From Isoetes taiwanensis (Eukaryota; Streptophyta; Lycopodiopsida; Isoetales; Isoetaceae), in assembly GCA_021234155.1 (NCBI GenBank), contig JAJEKV010000004.1, positions 24,467,662 through 24,531,661 of the forward strand: 64,000 bases of DNA. The letters are read 5' to 3'. Below the pieces are notes generated by a model. That model had not been told where the DNA came from. It did not search any database and was given only the letters and a program-made list of their open reading frames with translations. Within the stretch, counting starts at the first letter, position 1. Each line of letters begins with the position of its first letter. A program made the translations under genes and the position numbers. Of the stretch, positions 21,737 through 33,850 are shown piece by piece.

Positions 21737-22177
21737 TTAATCTAACATATAACCTTATGAGAGGTCCTTCATCCTATTGCCCTTCCCGAAAAAAGATCTA
21801 TTATGCAAAACCCATGCTCACAGTCCATGTCAAAATGATCGGTTCTGCAACCCACTCTAATGCCATGCATATGTAATGAAAGGAATCTTACATGTCATTT
21901 TTACAAACTGAGATGCATAATTTATCTCATACAGTTGGCAGCCTGTTATTTACCTAGCTGCGAGTAGGTGGCATGGCAATGTCATTTCCCAGCCGTTTTC
22001 CTTCATAGTAAAGCTTAAGCTCCATTCCAAAAGCAAGACTGCAAGTCTGATGTAGACATTTGACAATGGAGTATTATCAAAACCATGGGCAATGGCATAG
22101 TGGGAACAATGAATATGAACAGATAAATGCATCTTAAGCAAGTGTATAAAGCGTACATATTTAGTGCAAGACATACC

Positions 22178-22636
22178 TCACACCAGTGCAGTGTTGTTTG
22201 ACATTATGCCAGCTTCTTGCATCCTCCAGAAAACTTCAAGGGCATGGAGGCCTTGTCCATGTTTGCATATCCAGAAATATTTCCATCTCAGCCACTATAT
22301 TTGAATATTTCGATCCTTCAAAGATCTGCAGTCTTTTTCTTCTACACTCCCAATACCTAGCATACATATCCTACAAGATGTTTCATCAGACTCATACTTC
22401 CTCTGAACGAAGTGGCCATGTATGAGCCTCCCTTACACTATTTCTCCTTGTGTTGATTTTATGCTCTTTCTTTGCATTATCTAATCAGTAAATATCTAAT
22501 CAGGGATTTACTGAAGATGCTATGAGTCGCTTCCACATTTCGCACATCAAACTAAGGTCCAATTTTTACAGTTTGATCATGAATCAACCTGTCTTGTTCC
22601 ATGGCTCCCTTACTGGCACAGGCTTTGAGGATGCTT
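22178..22636 (-). pseudogene. PLS-class PPR pseudogene fragment in second Helitron
   Basis: The minus strand reads S-I-L-K-A-C-A-S-K-G-A-M-E-Q-D-R-L-I-H, then in other frames R-L-I-H-G-H-F-V-Q-R-K-Y-E-S-D-E. I-S-G-Y-A and K-H-G-Q-G-L-H-A-L-E-V-F-W-R-M-Q-E-A-G-I follow. These are the standard landmarks of PLS PPR motifs (x-L-K-A-C-A, x-x-I-H, S-G-Y-A-K-H-G, A-L-x-V-F-x-x-M-Q-x-x-G). At least four frameshifts and a stop occur, and the fragment contains parts of two or three motif sets. Confidence 0.75.
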
Positions 22637-22987
22637 AGACATATAACACTTGTTGGTTATGCGCTTTCTTGTTGCATTTTCCCAAAACATTTAACACAAT
22701 GAAACCTTCATTCTACTGTACATATCATGCACAAAATCACTACATCCCATAGCACAGCAAAGCGCTCTGATGACTTGTCAAAAACTTCCACTTAAAGTAC
22801 ATCTCAATGAGGCCTGATACCACCACAAAGAAGAAAAATACCGATAATGCTACCAAGAGAGGATGTCACTTGCATATGGCAAAAGTGCCAAGAAATAAAT
22901 ATTTTCCACTTATCCTATCTTTGCATTTGCGGATATAATTGCACATTATGTATAAACTCGCCGACGTGCAAAGGTATCGACTTTTTT

Positions 22988-23160
22988 AAGTAATCAAGAC
23001 TAAATCGTTGAAGCTACAATTATCTGAAAAGATACATTTACCTGAAAAGCACCAATCTTGATGTACTACATTGGCATGCATTTGATGTAGTACAGTTATA
23101 AGTAATGACAAAATCATTGAAGCCACAACTATCTGAAAAGATACATTTACCTTGGTGAGA
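22988..23160. repeat. Short tandem duplication (about 108-bp period)
   Basis: The block with ATCTGAAAAGATACATTTACC occurs at about 23021 and again at about 23128, each preceded by a diverged TTGAAGC.ACAA stretch. It is a local duplication inside the second Helitron with no coding potential. Confidence 0.7.
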
Positions 23161-24206
23161 ATTCTGCTCAAACAGGAAATAAACATTCAAAAGCAATTCG
23201 ACCAGATGCTAATGGAGTAATTGTGATTTAAGCAAATGCATTCAGGAAAAAGAAGCACGATGACGATACCAGTATCAACTAACTCCAAACATAATGAGGA
23301 ATGCTTGATATTTGTTGGTTTTTAAAGGACAAAGAAAAAGGACAAAGAAAAGATACAACAACAAAATTGCTTGCCTGTGGCTGGCTGTTATTAACAATGG
23401 ATTTTGGAAGCTTAAAAGAGCCTAGATATGCCGCTTTCTCGAAATCAATTCAGTAATTGCTAAAATGAATGAGAAACCTATTCTAATCACAATACTGAGT
23501 AGATGTCAAAACGTTTCCATGAACCAGGACCTATCATGATGACTCAAATGCTTCCAGGTTCCCAATCAAATGTATTCCTTTCATTCATCTCTACGTTGAT
23601 CAATATTGCAACCTTGTATTCATATTCTAGCCACATGGTTAGACCGAAAAATCAGACAAAAGGAAGAGAAAATGTAAGATTGTCTACCTTCTGTCGACTC
23701 CTCCCAGTAAAACCCAGCAAAAGGAAGGCAAAATGAGAACTTATCCACCTTCTGATGACTCCTGCCTCTGAACGCGTCCCTCTAAACAGAGAAAATATTG
23801 CAACTCATACTTACACACATCGATTCATATGAACGCTAATCTGCATGTGGTTTCAGACATCTCGAAAACAAATAACGTGCATCGGCCGCTTTTTACAGTC
23901 TTGAAAGAATCCATTTTTACAATCTTGAAAGAATCCATTTTGCTGTATGCAAATCCCCCTCCATCCGGCATAAAATGCTCCCGGAGCCACGCGTCTCCAT
24001 GATATGGAAAAAATTTTAGACGTTTAAAACATTTTGAGCACCACACACATTTTCGGACAATCTGAAAACTTTTCAGTACCGGGATATCCAAAAACCTTAG
24101 GGCCATCCTCTAAAAAAAATTCCAAAAAAGTTTTTTTCCATACCGGAAAAACCCAAATTAAAAGAGTTGATACTACACTAGCTATAACTCTAGTTTTATA
24201 GGGAGA

Positions 24207-25057
24207 TAGGACGTTTTGTATGTTATTGTACTCAATCATGCCTTGCATAGGTATTCGTGCCTTCAATGTGGTTTTTGTGCTATTGTTTTGGAAGACACAT
24301 GCGATTACACTATGGTTTATTGCAGGTTTCCAGGAGCATATCATCAGCAAAGGATTAAGTTCATGCTTGAATTGAATGGATAATATGATTATCGTGCTTT
24401 GGGCAATATCAATCATTTATACTATTGTGGTATGTTAGCATTTATCATGAACTAAGTGTTTTAGTGTGCTCGTTCAGAATGCACTATGGCATGGCGTCCT
24501 AGGAACATGTTTGAAGAGTAGATGAGCAGGATAGTAGGATCGTTATACTTTAGCACTTCCAATCAATTTTTTTTGTTGTGATGTCATAGAAATGAATTAT
24601 TTGTTTTAGTGTGCAGGATTGTATGCTCTATACTACAAGTTGAAACTCTACTATTTTAGTACTGACCAGATAAGAATGTTGAATGTGCATATGAAACAAG
24701 TTGAAATTCTATTACTTTAATGGTAAATAATTAAGAACCTTAACCTTGAATGCACATTACAACTTGATAATCTTTCCATTTGTGGCATCAGGTTTGTGTC
24801 ATTTTTGAGAAGTATATTCTAATGCCTGGAAGCAATCACTTTGATTGCTCCTATATTGTTTTTGCTCTTTATAAACATGTGTTGGTCTATAGCCCAAAAC
24901 TTATGTTGACAAGCACATATGTCCCCAAGCACTTTGTACTTGGCATCATCGCTAACTTCTTCAGCAGATTTAAGAACGTTATAAGACAAGGGAATTCCCG
25001 TAATAAATTCGAGCGCATGAAGGAAACCAATGATACTTAGATCCTTTGAGGAATTAT
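24207..25057. other. Unassigned stretch
   Basis: No motif is recognised. Overlapping ORFs of 82-86 codons occur on both strands at 24780-25067; neither shows a known domain. Confidence 0.35.
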
Positions 25058-25387
25058 CCAATGGCAACTAGATCAGAAGAAGGACCCATGGATGCTTTGG
25101 CGAGGCAAAAATTAAAGATTTTTCCAAATGAGTTATCCTTGATCAAGAATTCCAAGATGTCTAGAACCTACGTCCAACTGCCTACAGGCACCTGGGCTGA
25201 GGTCTCCGTAAAAGTTATGGAGCTTGTAGCTTGTAGCTTGGAGCTGAATGTGAGTGGGTCAGGCTGTGGCTTAGGTAATGGTAGCGGTTGCGATGGTGAA
25301 GCAGCATCTGCTGGCCGAGAAGAGGCTGCTAACCTAGGGGCTTCAACAGAATTAAAAAGTGCTAATGGGGTGGCGAACAAGGCTTAA
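25058..25387 (+). CDS. Hypothetical small ORF, Gly/Ser/Ala-rich C-terminal half
   Basis: From the ATG at 25064 (M-A-T-R-S-E-E-G) the frame is open for about 107 codons. The first half is mixed and polar, with Q-L-P-T-G-T-W-A-E-V near its middle. The second half is rich in G, S, A and E, including G-S-G-C-G-L-G-N-G-S-G-C. GC content is higher than in the flanks. No domain is recognised. It could be a gene fragment or part of a retrotransposon gag. The region just downstream is a tandem repeat, which speaks against a normal gene. Confidence 0.25.
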   Translation, partial: PMATRSEEGPMDALARQKLKIFPNELSLIKNSKMSRTYVQLPTGTWAEVSVKVMELVACSLELNVSGSGCGLGNGSGCDGEAASAGREEAANLGASTELKSANGVANKA

Positions 25388-25712
25388 TCTTGGCTACCTT
25401 TCTCGCCAACTCCTTGGCTTTGCGAGTCATAACAAAAGGCCAATAGAATTGCGCTAGTAAGGGGTTGGCTTGAGGGGTAAGCTAAACGCGAGAAGACCAA
25501 AGCTAACCGTGATGTATAGTCAGCATGCATCTAGAGGATTAAACCGCACCTGGGATGCCAAAGTAGCCCGGGAAACGGTTGCAATATGCGGCCTATGCCG
25601 AGCTTATGAAAAGGATTGAAGCCAATCGATATGGACTATAGAAGCCAAGATGATATGGGCCAGATATGTATGGGCCTCTCAGAATGGTGATGTGGGCCCG
25701 GCCCCGCCAAAC

Positions 25713-25950
25713 GCGAAAAAATATAACCAAGAACTATTGCAAAAGCATGACCAAAACTAGAGTCGTCTTGGCGTCATGGATGGAAACCTTAAGAGCCCGG
25801 CAATTCGAAAGATTTATTACTGTGCATGAAAGCCAAAAGCACAACCAAGAACTATTGCGAAAACATGACCAAAACTAGAGTCGTGGTATTGCGGGATGGA
25901 AAGTCTCAAGAACTTGGGCAATTTAGAAGGGTTTGTTACAGAGCATGACA
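25713..25950. repeat. Tandem duplication, period about 121 bp
   Basis: The block AACCAAGAACTATTGC, CATGACCAAAACTAGAGTCG and a following GGATGGAAA/GGATGGAAAG segment occurs twice (from about 25727 and 25848). The two copies differ at several positions. No function is apparent. Confidence 0.75.
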
Positions 25951-26066
25951 GACGAAAACAAGAGCATGTGCAATTCAGATGATCCTGTATATGGCGATAC
26001 ATGCTGATTCGTGAAAGCGGTGCTAGCCAGTCCGGGCTGGGGTAAATCCAGGGTGAGAATCAAGTG

Positions 26067-26880
26067 ATGGTGCTCAAAATTACCTTGTCTCATCAAGGTT
26101 GCCTATAGAACTATCTTAAATATGTGGGGTAATTCTCGCAAGTTTACAACGGGTGAAAGATAATCGGTATCAAATACTGGCTAATTGCATTATCCACATT
26201 ATCATGATTTATCTATATGATATTATTTTATGTCTCTCAAGTTGGACTTAATAATTTGGGGTGGTTCTCGTGAAGTTTAAGTTAATAATAATGCAATATT
26301 TAAATGGTAAATTTTGAATTATATTACATCCGAGCTATATGTTGTAGAGGGGTCTAGATTGGATTTACCTAGTTATGTCTAGATTGGATTTACATTGTTA
26401 TGATGTTGAGGTTAAATGTCAAGAAGGGCCTACATTGGATTTACATGGTTATGCCTAGATTGATATACATGGTTATAATCAAAAGTCTAAGCAAAGGCTA
26501 AAAGTGAAAGAAGTTTTAATTACCTAAGAAAATGCAAGATAGGGAAAGAAGAAAACACACTCTTCTCGCTTGATATGTATGATTGCATATCGTGGATTTT
26601 AGTCCATTGGTGTTTGGACACGATGGGCAAAATAGTTCGATGTTCGTGCAATGCCGAATTGAATAAATAAAACGCGCAAAATGAGTTGCATAAATTTCTA
26701 ATATGAAACCCCTCTTTCACGAAAAAGGCTCAAATTTGATAAATTTCTATATATGAAGGCCTCTTTTCACTGAAAAAACGCACAAATTTGAATGAGACGA
26801 GATGGGCCTAGCAGATGATATCGTGACGCTTTGCATCAAGAGAGTCCAAAATGGCGTGAGCCAAATTCCATTGTGGGATT
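26067..26880. repeat. Repeat family D, copy 1
   Basis: This stretch matches 32777-33850 along its length. Landmarks are GCTCAAAATTACCTTGTCTC near the start, a set of short internal repeats (GATTGGATTTACxTxGTTATG, four times at 26350-26475) and AAACCCCTCTTTCAC near the end. It lacks a 220-bp insertion present in the other copy (about 32905-33125). Its right end joins family B at a short shared TGGTGGTC. Confidence 0.75.
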
Positions 26881-28531
26881 GAGGCTGGTGGTCCTCGGAA
26901 TTAGGCTTCTAAAACTCATTCAATTAGAAGCTTTGATCATTGCCTCGTGATAATTTACCTTGGTAAATTATAGGAGATGTTAATTAGCAATTCATTTATG
27001 CCAAGGATTCGCTTAAATTCTATTGTCTTCTAAGGTACTTTTGTAGGACTAGGAGAAATAGTTGTTTTATGAGTAGATGGAGGACTCAAAATTGGTATTG
27101 ACGCTTATCATGGCAAATGCCATAGAGGTTGTATCATTGCCCGTGATCCGTTATACCTAACAATTGTTATGCCGGTTGCAAGCCGTAGTGTAAGGTTCTT
27201 ACAATGTTAGCCCTACAATTTTTGCATAAGTATAGGGACTCAGATAGAGAGGAGCTACATGCTCATTTTCCTAAAGTTCCAAATGATCTAGTTAGTTTTG
27301 TTTATCGACAAATTGCCAAAGATGTGATTTCCTTTAGCTTATATGCAAGGGAACATCCTAGACTTTGAAATGCTAACTACTCATTGTGTTCTTATTGGGA
27401 ATTTAAGGTTCACGACCCTCTTTTTGAAGTCGCGATATGAGAAATTAGACGACATTATTGGAAGGATCTCTTGAAACAAAAAAAATTTCCATTTGTGATT
27501 GATTTAAGTTTTATGCTAGCTGTATGTTCCGCCTTTTAATTTTAAGGTCCAAAAATTTGAAACACTATGGGGTTGAGAAACCGTTTTGCATTTGAAACTT
27601 GTGGACCTCATTAGTACCCGTGGTTTACAACTTGCTAGGTTTCTATAACAATATTATACATCACTTTCTCCATGCATTAGTAAAGCCAATGAAATGTCGA
27701 ATCGACGTAATACGGATTACCTAAATGAACCAAAGACCATGATCGATAGCAAGAAGTGCATAGCAATGGTGGGCGCCTTTGAAGAGTCATTGCTTCCAAA
27801 CGCAGATGTTCTTGTTACCATTGAACTATTGAGCTGATTGCTTGTTTGTATGTTTGGCATTCATTGATTCACATGCTTATCCTCTTAAATGATGATTTAT
27901 ATCTTGGAAGCAATAGCCAAAGAAAGATCTAATTAAAAGATAATATTTATTGGGAAGTGTGTGGCCGCATAATAGGATATATAACAAAGAAATATGGTGA
28001 GAAGGTTTTGCAGATCAGCTTGAGTTGACGTGAGTACTTGTCATATGAACTGTTGCTTTTGCGTGTTACGAAAGTATGTTATGTTTAATGGGTCACTTTA
28101 ATAGTTGCTTCTCTTTGTATAGATTTGTTGGCAACAGGTCACCATTTGGTCGCTTTACTCATGGGATGCACATACTTCTAATTGGGGAAGCCAATGTGGA
28201 TGCCTGGTATTATGATCTCGGAAATTTTCGCAGTGTAGTTTTGTCACATAATGCCAGAAGATTTTCACTTTGACATTTGGAGATTGAATAAATGAAATGT
28301 GCAAATGAGTTGTATAAATTTCTAAATATGAAACCCCTCTTTCATGAAAAAGGCACAAATTTGATAAATTTCTATATATGAAAGCCCATCTTTCGCGAAA
28401 CAGATAGGCCTAGTAGATGATATCGTGAAATTTTGCTTTGACTTATGTGCATCAAGAGTCCTAAATGGTCGAGCCAAATTCCACTATAGGATTGAGGCGG
28501 ATGCCACGCGCCATGCATGCGATCCTATTTC

Positions 28532-28887
28532 TATTTTGGTGGTCACGAACTGTTTTTGAAAGAAAAGCATCATAGTGAAGGCTTTTTATATTCTACACTT
28601 GTAGTGGTACCTACTTATTGAGGTTAAGACATTATTATCAAGTCTTAAACTTGATAATATCCTTGATTAATAATGTTGATAATAAACTTGATCAAGTTTG
28701 CTATCCCTAATTCAATTGGTCTCCGCGGACAATAAAAACTCTATTCTATTCTATTCTATTCTATCAAGATTAAGACTTGATAATAATGTCTTAATCTCAA
28801 ATAAGTAGGTACCACTACAAGAATATAAAAAAGCCTTCACTATAATCGCTTTTTTCTTTGAAAACTAGTTTGTGACCACCAAATTAG
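28532..28887. repeat. Foldback (MITE-like) element, copy 1
   Basis: Two long inverted arms of about 120 bp start with TTTGGTGGTCAC and run through AAAGAAAAGC, AGTGAAGGCTTTTT, GTAGTGGTACCTACTTATT and AGACATTATTATCAAGTCTTAA. They are separated by an AT-rich centre with further palindromes (ACTTGATCAAGTTT). Transcribed in either direction, this would form a long hairpin. The centre holds a 60-bp insertion at 28705-28764. The other copy is at 32102-32364. Target duplications are not clear, because the element is embedded in a repeat. Confidence 0.75.
28705..28764 (+). mobile_element. Short non-LTR tail insertion, (GAATA)n family, copy 3
   Basis: This 60-bp insert in the centre of the foldback element is absent from the second foldback copy at about 32233. 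It carries ATTGGTCTCCGCGGAC, a run of A, and (CTATT)n. It is flanked by CTAT on both sides (28701-28704 and 28761-28764), a likely four-base target duplication. It lies in the opposite orientation to copies 1 and 2. Confidence 0.7.
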
Positions 28888-30948
28888 AAGTTTGCATGCA
28901 CAATCCAGATCCGCAACTTCATTCATGTATACAGAATACCCCTTGCCTTGAATTCCGTGGGGAAGGCCGGCCGACGCTACGACAATGTGGAGGCCTCCCT
29001 AACTCACCGGAATTCAAAGCAAGGGGGGCATTACGGCTTAACGTGAATACAAGTTAATCATAATTCCCACGCAAAGAAAACCGCCGAATAGAGGGTAAAA
29101 TGTTTGGAATGAAGGGTAGAATGGCTCGAATGAACGTAAAACCCTAAAGAATTGAAAGCATTTCTTGTATTGTTGTATTTGATGACATGGATGGATGGAT
29201 TATCACTACCTTCGAGGTAGTTTGTTGTTATTATTGCTAGTGCTTATGTTGTATATTTTCTTCCGCTAACATAGGGACCCCTAGAGGATCGGATGAATGA
29301 CACCTCTGTGTCCTCTACTCAATAGTCCGTCCCCGATGCGAAGTTAGACAGAGGGCCCATGCGACGGGTGGCCGCTGGATGGCAAAGGTCCTTCGATGTA
29401 TACGGGCCGCCATATATAGTGCAAGGAGCATCACAGATCTAGCCGAGGGTAAACATGTTATCACAATGTACAATAAATGTGGACAATTAGAGGATGCGAA
29501 CCTTTGATGATCAAGAATCTTTTTCTCGTGGCAATATTCCCGATTAATTGTTGTATGAGATATATACATATTAGTTATGGCATGTGATCCGAATGTTCCT
29601 TCTAACTAGTTATGAAGTCACCGCTATCCGTAAGATCCTTTACTTATTGTTTCTTATAATAATCTTGTTATTATCACAGCACCATCGAGCTATATTAAAT
29701 ATGTGGCTCGGGATTGGCAAAGCTAAAGCTCTTTTAAAGGTGCGTAATTTAGATGTTATTAGGTGTCCGTGATAAGTCTCACTCCAAGTAAGGCTTCAAC
29801 TATACTATGGAATTGTGAGTCATGTTTGTGACGTAATCCTAACAATTGAGTAAAAACTATTTGAGACAAAGAAGATATGTGCCTTCCAAATGTGCATAGT
29901 AGTCGAGTATTCGTAGCTTTAAGCTCGCTTTGTAGAAGTTATGCATATCAAGAAGTGTATTACCGCGTCTAGGTGAATATCAAAATAGCTAGCATGGACA
30001 TCTTCTGACCGCGGGTAGAAAAAAGCAAATGCAAATGTTATACGTAGTATGCGATGTTATTCAAAGCTAATCTTCCGATGTTTCACTTTTATATTTAACT
30101 TTTTATTGTGGAATGCTAAAAGTCATAACCTCCTATAAGTTCTCAGACTTTTTCTGGGTTGTTGGTTTCCGTGATCTTTAGACATGATGATGGAACAGGT
30201 GCAAGTCCAATAAGTTCAATAAAATATGTTGGTGGTCCTCGAATTAGGCTTCAAAAACTCATGAGGTTAGAAGCTTTGATCATTGCCCGTGATAATTTAC
30301 CTTGGTAAATTACACGAGATGTTAACAATTCATTTATGCCAAGAATTGAATTGAATTCTATTGTCTCCTCAAGTACTTCTTTGTAGGACTAGGAGAAATA
30401 GTTGTTTTGGCGAGTAGATGGAGGATTCAAAACCGGTATTGACGCTTATCATGGCAGCCGCCATAGAGGTTGTATCATTGCCCGTATCCGCTATACCTAA
30501 CAATTGTTATGCCGGTTGCAAGCCAAGTAGTGCAAGGACTTACAATGTTAGCTCTACAATTTTGTATAAGCATAATTGACATCAGATAGAGAGGGAGTTG
30601 CATGCTCATTTTCCTAGAGTTCCAAAATGATCTAGTTAGTTTTGTTTATCGACATGCCAAGTTAAAGATGTGATTCCCTTTAGCTTATATGCAAGGGAAC
30701 ATCCTAGACTTTGAAATGCTAACTACTCATTGTGTTCTTATTAGGAATTTAAGGTTCACTCATTCCTCTTTGAAGTCGCTGATATGAGAAATTAAACGAC
30801 GCTATTGGAAGGATCTCTTGAAACAAGAAAAATATTCCATTTGTGATTGATTTAAGTTTATGCTAGTGGTACATATGCCCTCAAGTATGTTCCACCTTTT
30901 AATTTTAAGGTCCAAAATTTTGAAACACTATGAGGTTGAGAAATTATT

Positions 30949-31390
30949 TGCATTTGAAACTTGTGGACCTTCTAGTACCCATGGTTTACAACTTGCTAGG
31001 TTTTTGTAACAATATTGTACATCACTTATTCCATGCATCAGTAAAGCCAATGAAATGCTGCAACTTGACATAATACAGATTACCTAAATGAACCAAAGAC
31101 CATGATCGATAGCAAGAAGTGCATAGCAATGGACAAATTTTGAAGATTCATTGCTTCCAGACGCCAGTAAATTATTTGCATTTGAAACTTGTGGACCTTC
31201 TAGTACCCATGGTTTACAACTTGTTAGGTTTTTTGTAACAATATTGTACATCACTTATTCCATGCATCAAGAAAAGCCAATGAAATGCCGCGAATCGACA
31301 TAATACGATTACCTAAATGAACCAAAGACCATGATCGATAGCAAGAAATGCATAGCAATGGACAAATTTTGAAGATTCATTGCTTCCAGA
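30949..31390. repeat. Tandem duplication of 220 bp
   Basis: The block from TTATTTGCATTTGAAACTTG to the segment ending GATTCATTGCTTCCAGACGC appears twice in succession with few differences. The sister repeat copy has it once (27580-27800), so the duplication is recent relative to the split of the two copies. Confidence 0.85.
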
Positions 31391-32101
31391 CGCAGATGTT
31401 CTTGTTACCATTGAACTATTGAGCTGCTTGCTTGTTTGCATGTTTGGCATTCATTGATTCACATTCTTATCCTCTTAGATGATGATTTATATCTTGGAAG
31501 CAATAGCCAAGGAAAGATCTAATTAAAAAATAATGTTTATATTGGGCAAAGTGTGGTGGCCATAAATAGGATATACAACAAAGAAATATGGTGAGAAGGT
31601 TTTGCAGATCAACTTGAGTTGACGTGAGTACTTGTCATATGAAGTGTCGCTTTTATGCAGTTACTAAAGTTTAATGTTTAATGGGTTACTTTAATAGTTT
31701 TCTTTTCTTGTAGAGATTTGTTGACAAGGGGATCACTCATTTGGTCGCTTTTACTCATGGGATGCACATACATTTGATTGGGGAAACCAATGTGGTTCTC
31801 AAAAATTTTAGCATTGTAGTTTTGTCATATAATGCCGTAAGATTTTCACTTTGACATTTGGAGGTTGAATAAATGAAACGTGCAAATGAGTTGTATAAAT
31901 TTCTTAATATGAAACCTCTTTTCATGAAAAAGGCTCAAGTTTGATAAATTTCTATATATGAAAGCCCTTTCACGATATACGATAGGCCTAGCAGATGATA
32001 TCGTAAGTTTTGCTTTGACTTATATGCATCAAGAGTCCGAAATGACAGAATCCGCATTCCATTGTGGAATTGAGGCGATGCCACGCGCCACGCGATCCTA
32101 T

Positions 32102-32364
32102 TTCTATTTTGGTGGTCACGAACTAGTTTTTCAAAGAAAAGCATTATAGTAGAATAGACATGACTATCAAGTCTTAAATTTGATAATATTCTTGATTAAT
32201 AATGTTGATAATAAACTTGATCAAGTTTGCTATCAAGTTTAAGACTTGATAATAATGTCTTAATCTCAAATAAGTAGGTACCACTACAAGTGTAGAATAT
32301 AAATAAGCCTTCACTATAATGCTTTTTCTTTGAAAACTAGTTCGTGATCACCAAAATAGAAGTT
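32102..32364. repeat. Foldback element, copy 2 (empty centre)
   Basis: Same inverted arms as at 28532-28887. The left arm is shortened by a deletion after AGCATTATAGT. The centre reads GTTTGCTATCAAGTTTAAG with no insertion, which serves as the empty site for the 60-bp insert of copy 1. Confidence 0.75.
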
Positions 32365-32776
32365 TGCATGCACAATCCGTGATCTAGCAATTTCATGTAT
32401 ACAGAATGAAAGGTCGGCCGACGCTACCGATGACATGGAGGCCTCCCCGACTACCGAATTCAAGGCATGGGGCATTGATGTAACGTGAATACAAGTTAAT
32501 CACAAATTTGTGCAAGAAAACCGCTGGAATGGAGGGTAAAATGTTCAAATGAAGGATAGAATGGTCTAAATGAAGGTAAAAAATCCTAAAGAATCGAAAG
32601 ACGGGCAAAAACTCTCAAATCGTGTCGCAGATAAGCATCAAACTTTTGGATCGACATCCTTGAAAAGCAAAAAAAAAAAATGCTATGTGGATGATGCGAT
32701 AGGCGCAGAATTGTGATTAACCCAGTATTTACATGACCATATTTATCATGGAAGACATCTAGTGTCGATAGAACGA

Positions 32777-33850
32777 TGGTGCTCAAAATTACCTTGTCTC
32801 GCCAAGGTTACCTCAGAAATGTCTTGAATATATGTGGGGAATTCTACAAGTTTACAACAGATGAAAGATAACCGTATCGTGATATCCGCTTAATTGCATT
32901 TCAAGGATTCACCTTTATCACATGAGCAAATGCCACGCGGCGTTTAAGGTGAGAAGAAACACCCAAATACATACGTGAAAGTGTTGGAAATACACCCATT
33001 CCACCTGAGAAAATACACTAGAATATTAGTAAGAGGCGATTTAAACCCCTAGTATACAAACGAAAAAACCCCTTCCAACCACTCACTTGGTTTATAATGG
33101 TCTTCTATGTGAATCCCCGAATTGCATACATCATGATTTATTTTATGTCTCTCAAGATGGACTTAATAATTTGGGGTGGTTCTCGAAGTTTAAGTTAATA
33201 ATGATGCAATGTTTAAATGGTGAAGTTTGAATTATTACATCCGAGGTGTATGTTGTAGAGGGGTCTAGATTGGATTTACCTAGTTATGCCTAGATTGGAT
33301 TTACATTGTTATGATGTAGAGGCTATAAATATTAAGAAGGGCCTACATTGGATTTACATGGTTATGCCTAGATTGGATTTACATGGTTATAATCAAAAGT
33401 CTAAGTAGAGGCTAGAAGTTAAAGAAGTCTCCAATTACCTAAAAAAATGCAAGATAGGGAAAGAAGAAAACACACTCTTCTGTCTGACATGTATGATTGC
33501 ATATCGTGGAGTTTCAAAGATCAAGAAATGCATTAAAGAAAATGCACTTTTCGTGCCATGGAGCCTAATTCATTGGTGTTTTAGGCACGATGGGCAAAAT
33601 AGTTCGATGTTCGTGCAATGCCTGATTGAATAAATAAAACATGCAAATGAGTTGTATAAATTTCTAAATATGAAACCCCTCTTTCACCTAAAAAGGCACA
33701 AATATGAAAGCCCTCTTTCACGAAAAAGCACAAATTTAGATAGGCGAAAGCGATAATATCGTAAGTTTTGCATCAAGAGAGGCCAAAATGGCAGAGCCAA
33801 ATTCCATTGTGGGATTGAGGCGATGCCACGCCACGCGACCGGGTCACGAA
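32777..33850. repeat. Repeat family D, copy 2 (D')
   Basis: Matches 26067-26880. It carries an additional 220 bp (about 32905-33125) that includes TTTAAGGTGAGAAGAAAC, and a 50-bp block around 33520 not present in copy 1. It ends with a partial foldback left arm (GGGTCACGAACTAGTTTTT, then A-run), after which the homology is lost. Confidence 0.75.

Larger units (their letters stand above)
18719..24206 (-). mobile_element. Probable second Helitron
   Basis: The 3' end is firm: on the minus strand a perfect hairpin GCCCGGC/GCCGGGC (18730-18746, 3-nt loop), 7 nt, CTAG (18719-18722), then host T. It is almost identical in design to the end at 7866. The 5' end is a proposal: at 24206 the minus strand begins TCTCCCTATAAAACTAGAG, preceded by A, which fits the TC start, the AT-rich start and the A/T insertion rule. 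It differs in sequence from the other 5' end. No Rep/helicase is seen. The interior includes a PPR fragment and unrecognised minus-strand ORFs. Confidence 0.5.
26889..29160. repeat. Repeat family A/B, copy 2 (B)
   Basis: This stretch is colinear with 30233-32600, and its first 700 bp also match 17485-18258. It contains no left part (no equivalent of 14056-17484). It includes the foldback element at 28532-28887. ORFs such as 28076-28273 are open only here and are not shared by the other copy, so they are not genes. Confidence 0.8.
29439..32600. repeat. Repeat family A, full-length copy (A2/C)
   Basis: The most complete copy of family A. 29439-29840 matches 14056-14460, 29841-30965 matches 17079-18258, and 30233-32600 matches 26889-29160. 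It preserves the empty site of the LINE at 29840. The left end carries the PPR remnant V-I-T-M-Y-N-K-C-G (29447-29510). A 220-bp part (about 30949-31165) is tandemly duplicated to 31169-31390, which is unique to this copy. No open reading frame is conserved among the copies. Confidence 0.8.

Noticed and set aside
25713-25950. Spaced repeats as a CRISPR-like array
   Set aside because: There are only two long, imperfect units in a plant context; it is a simple tandem duplication.
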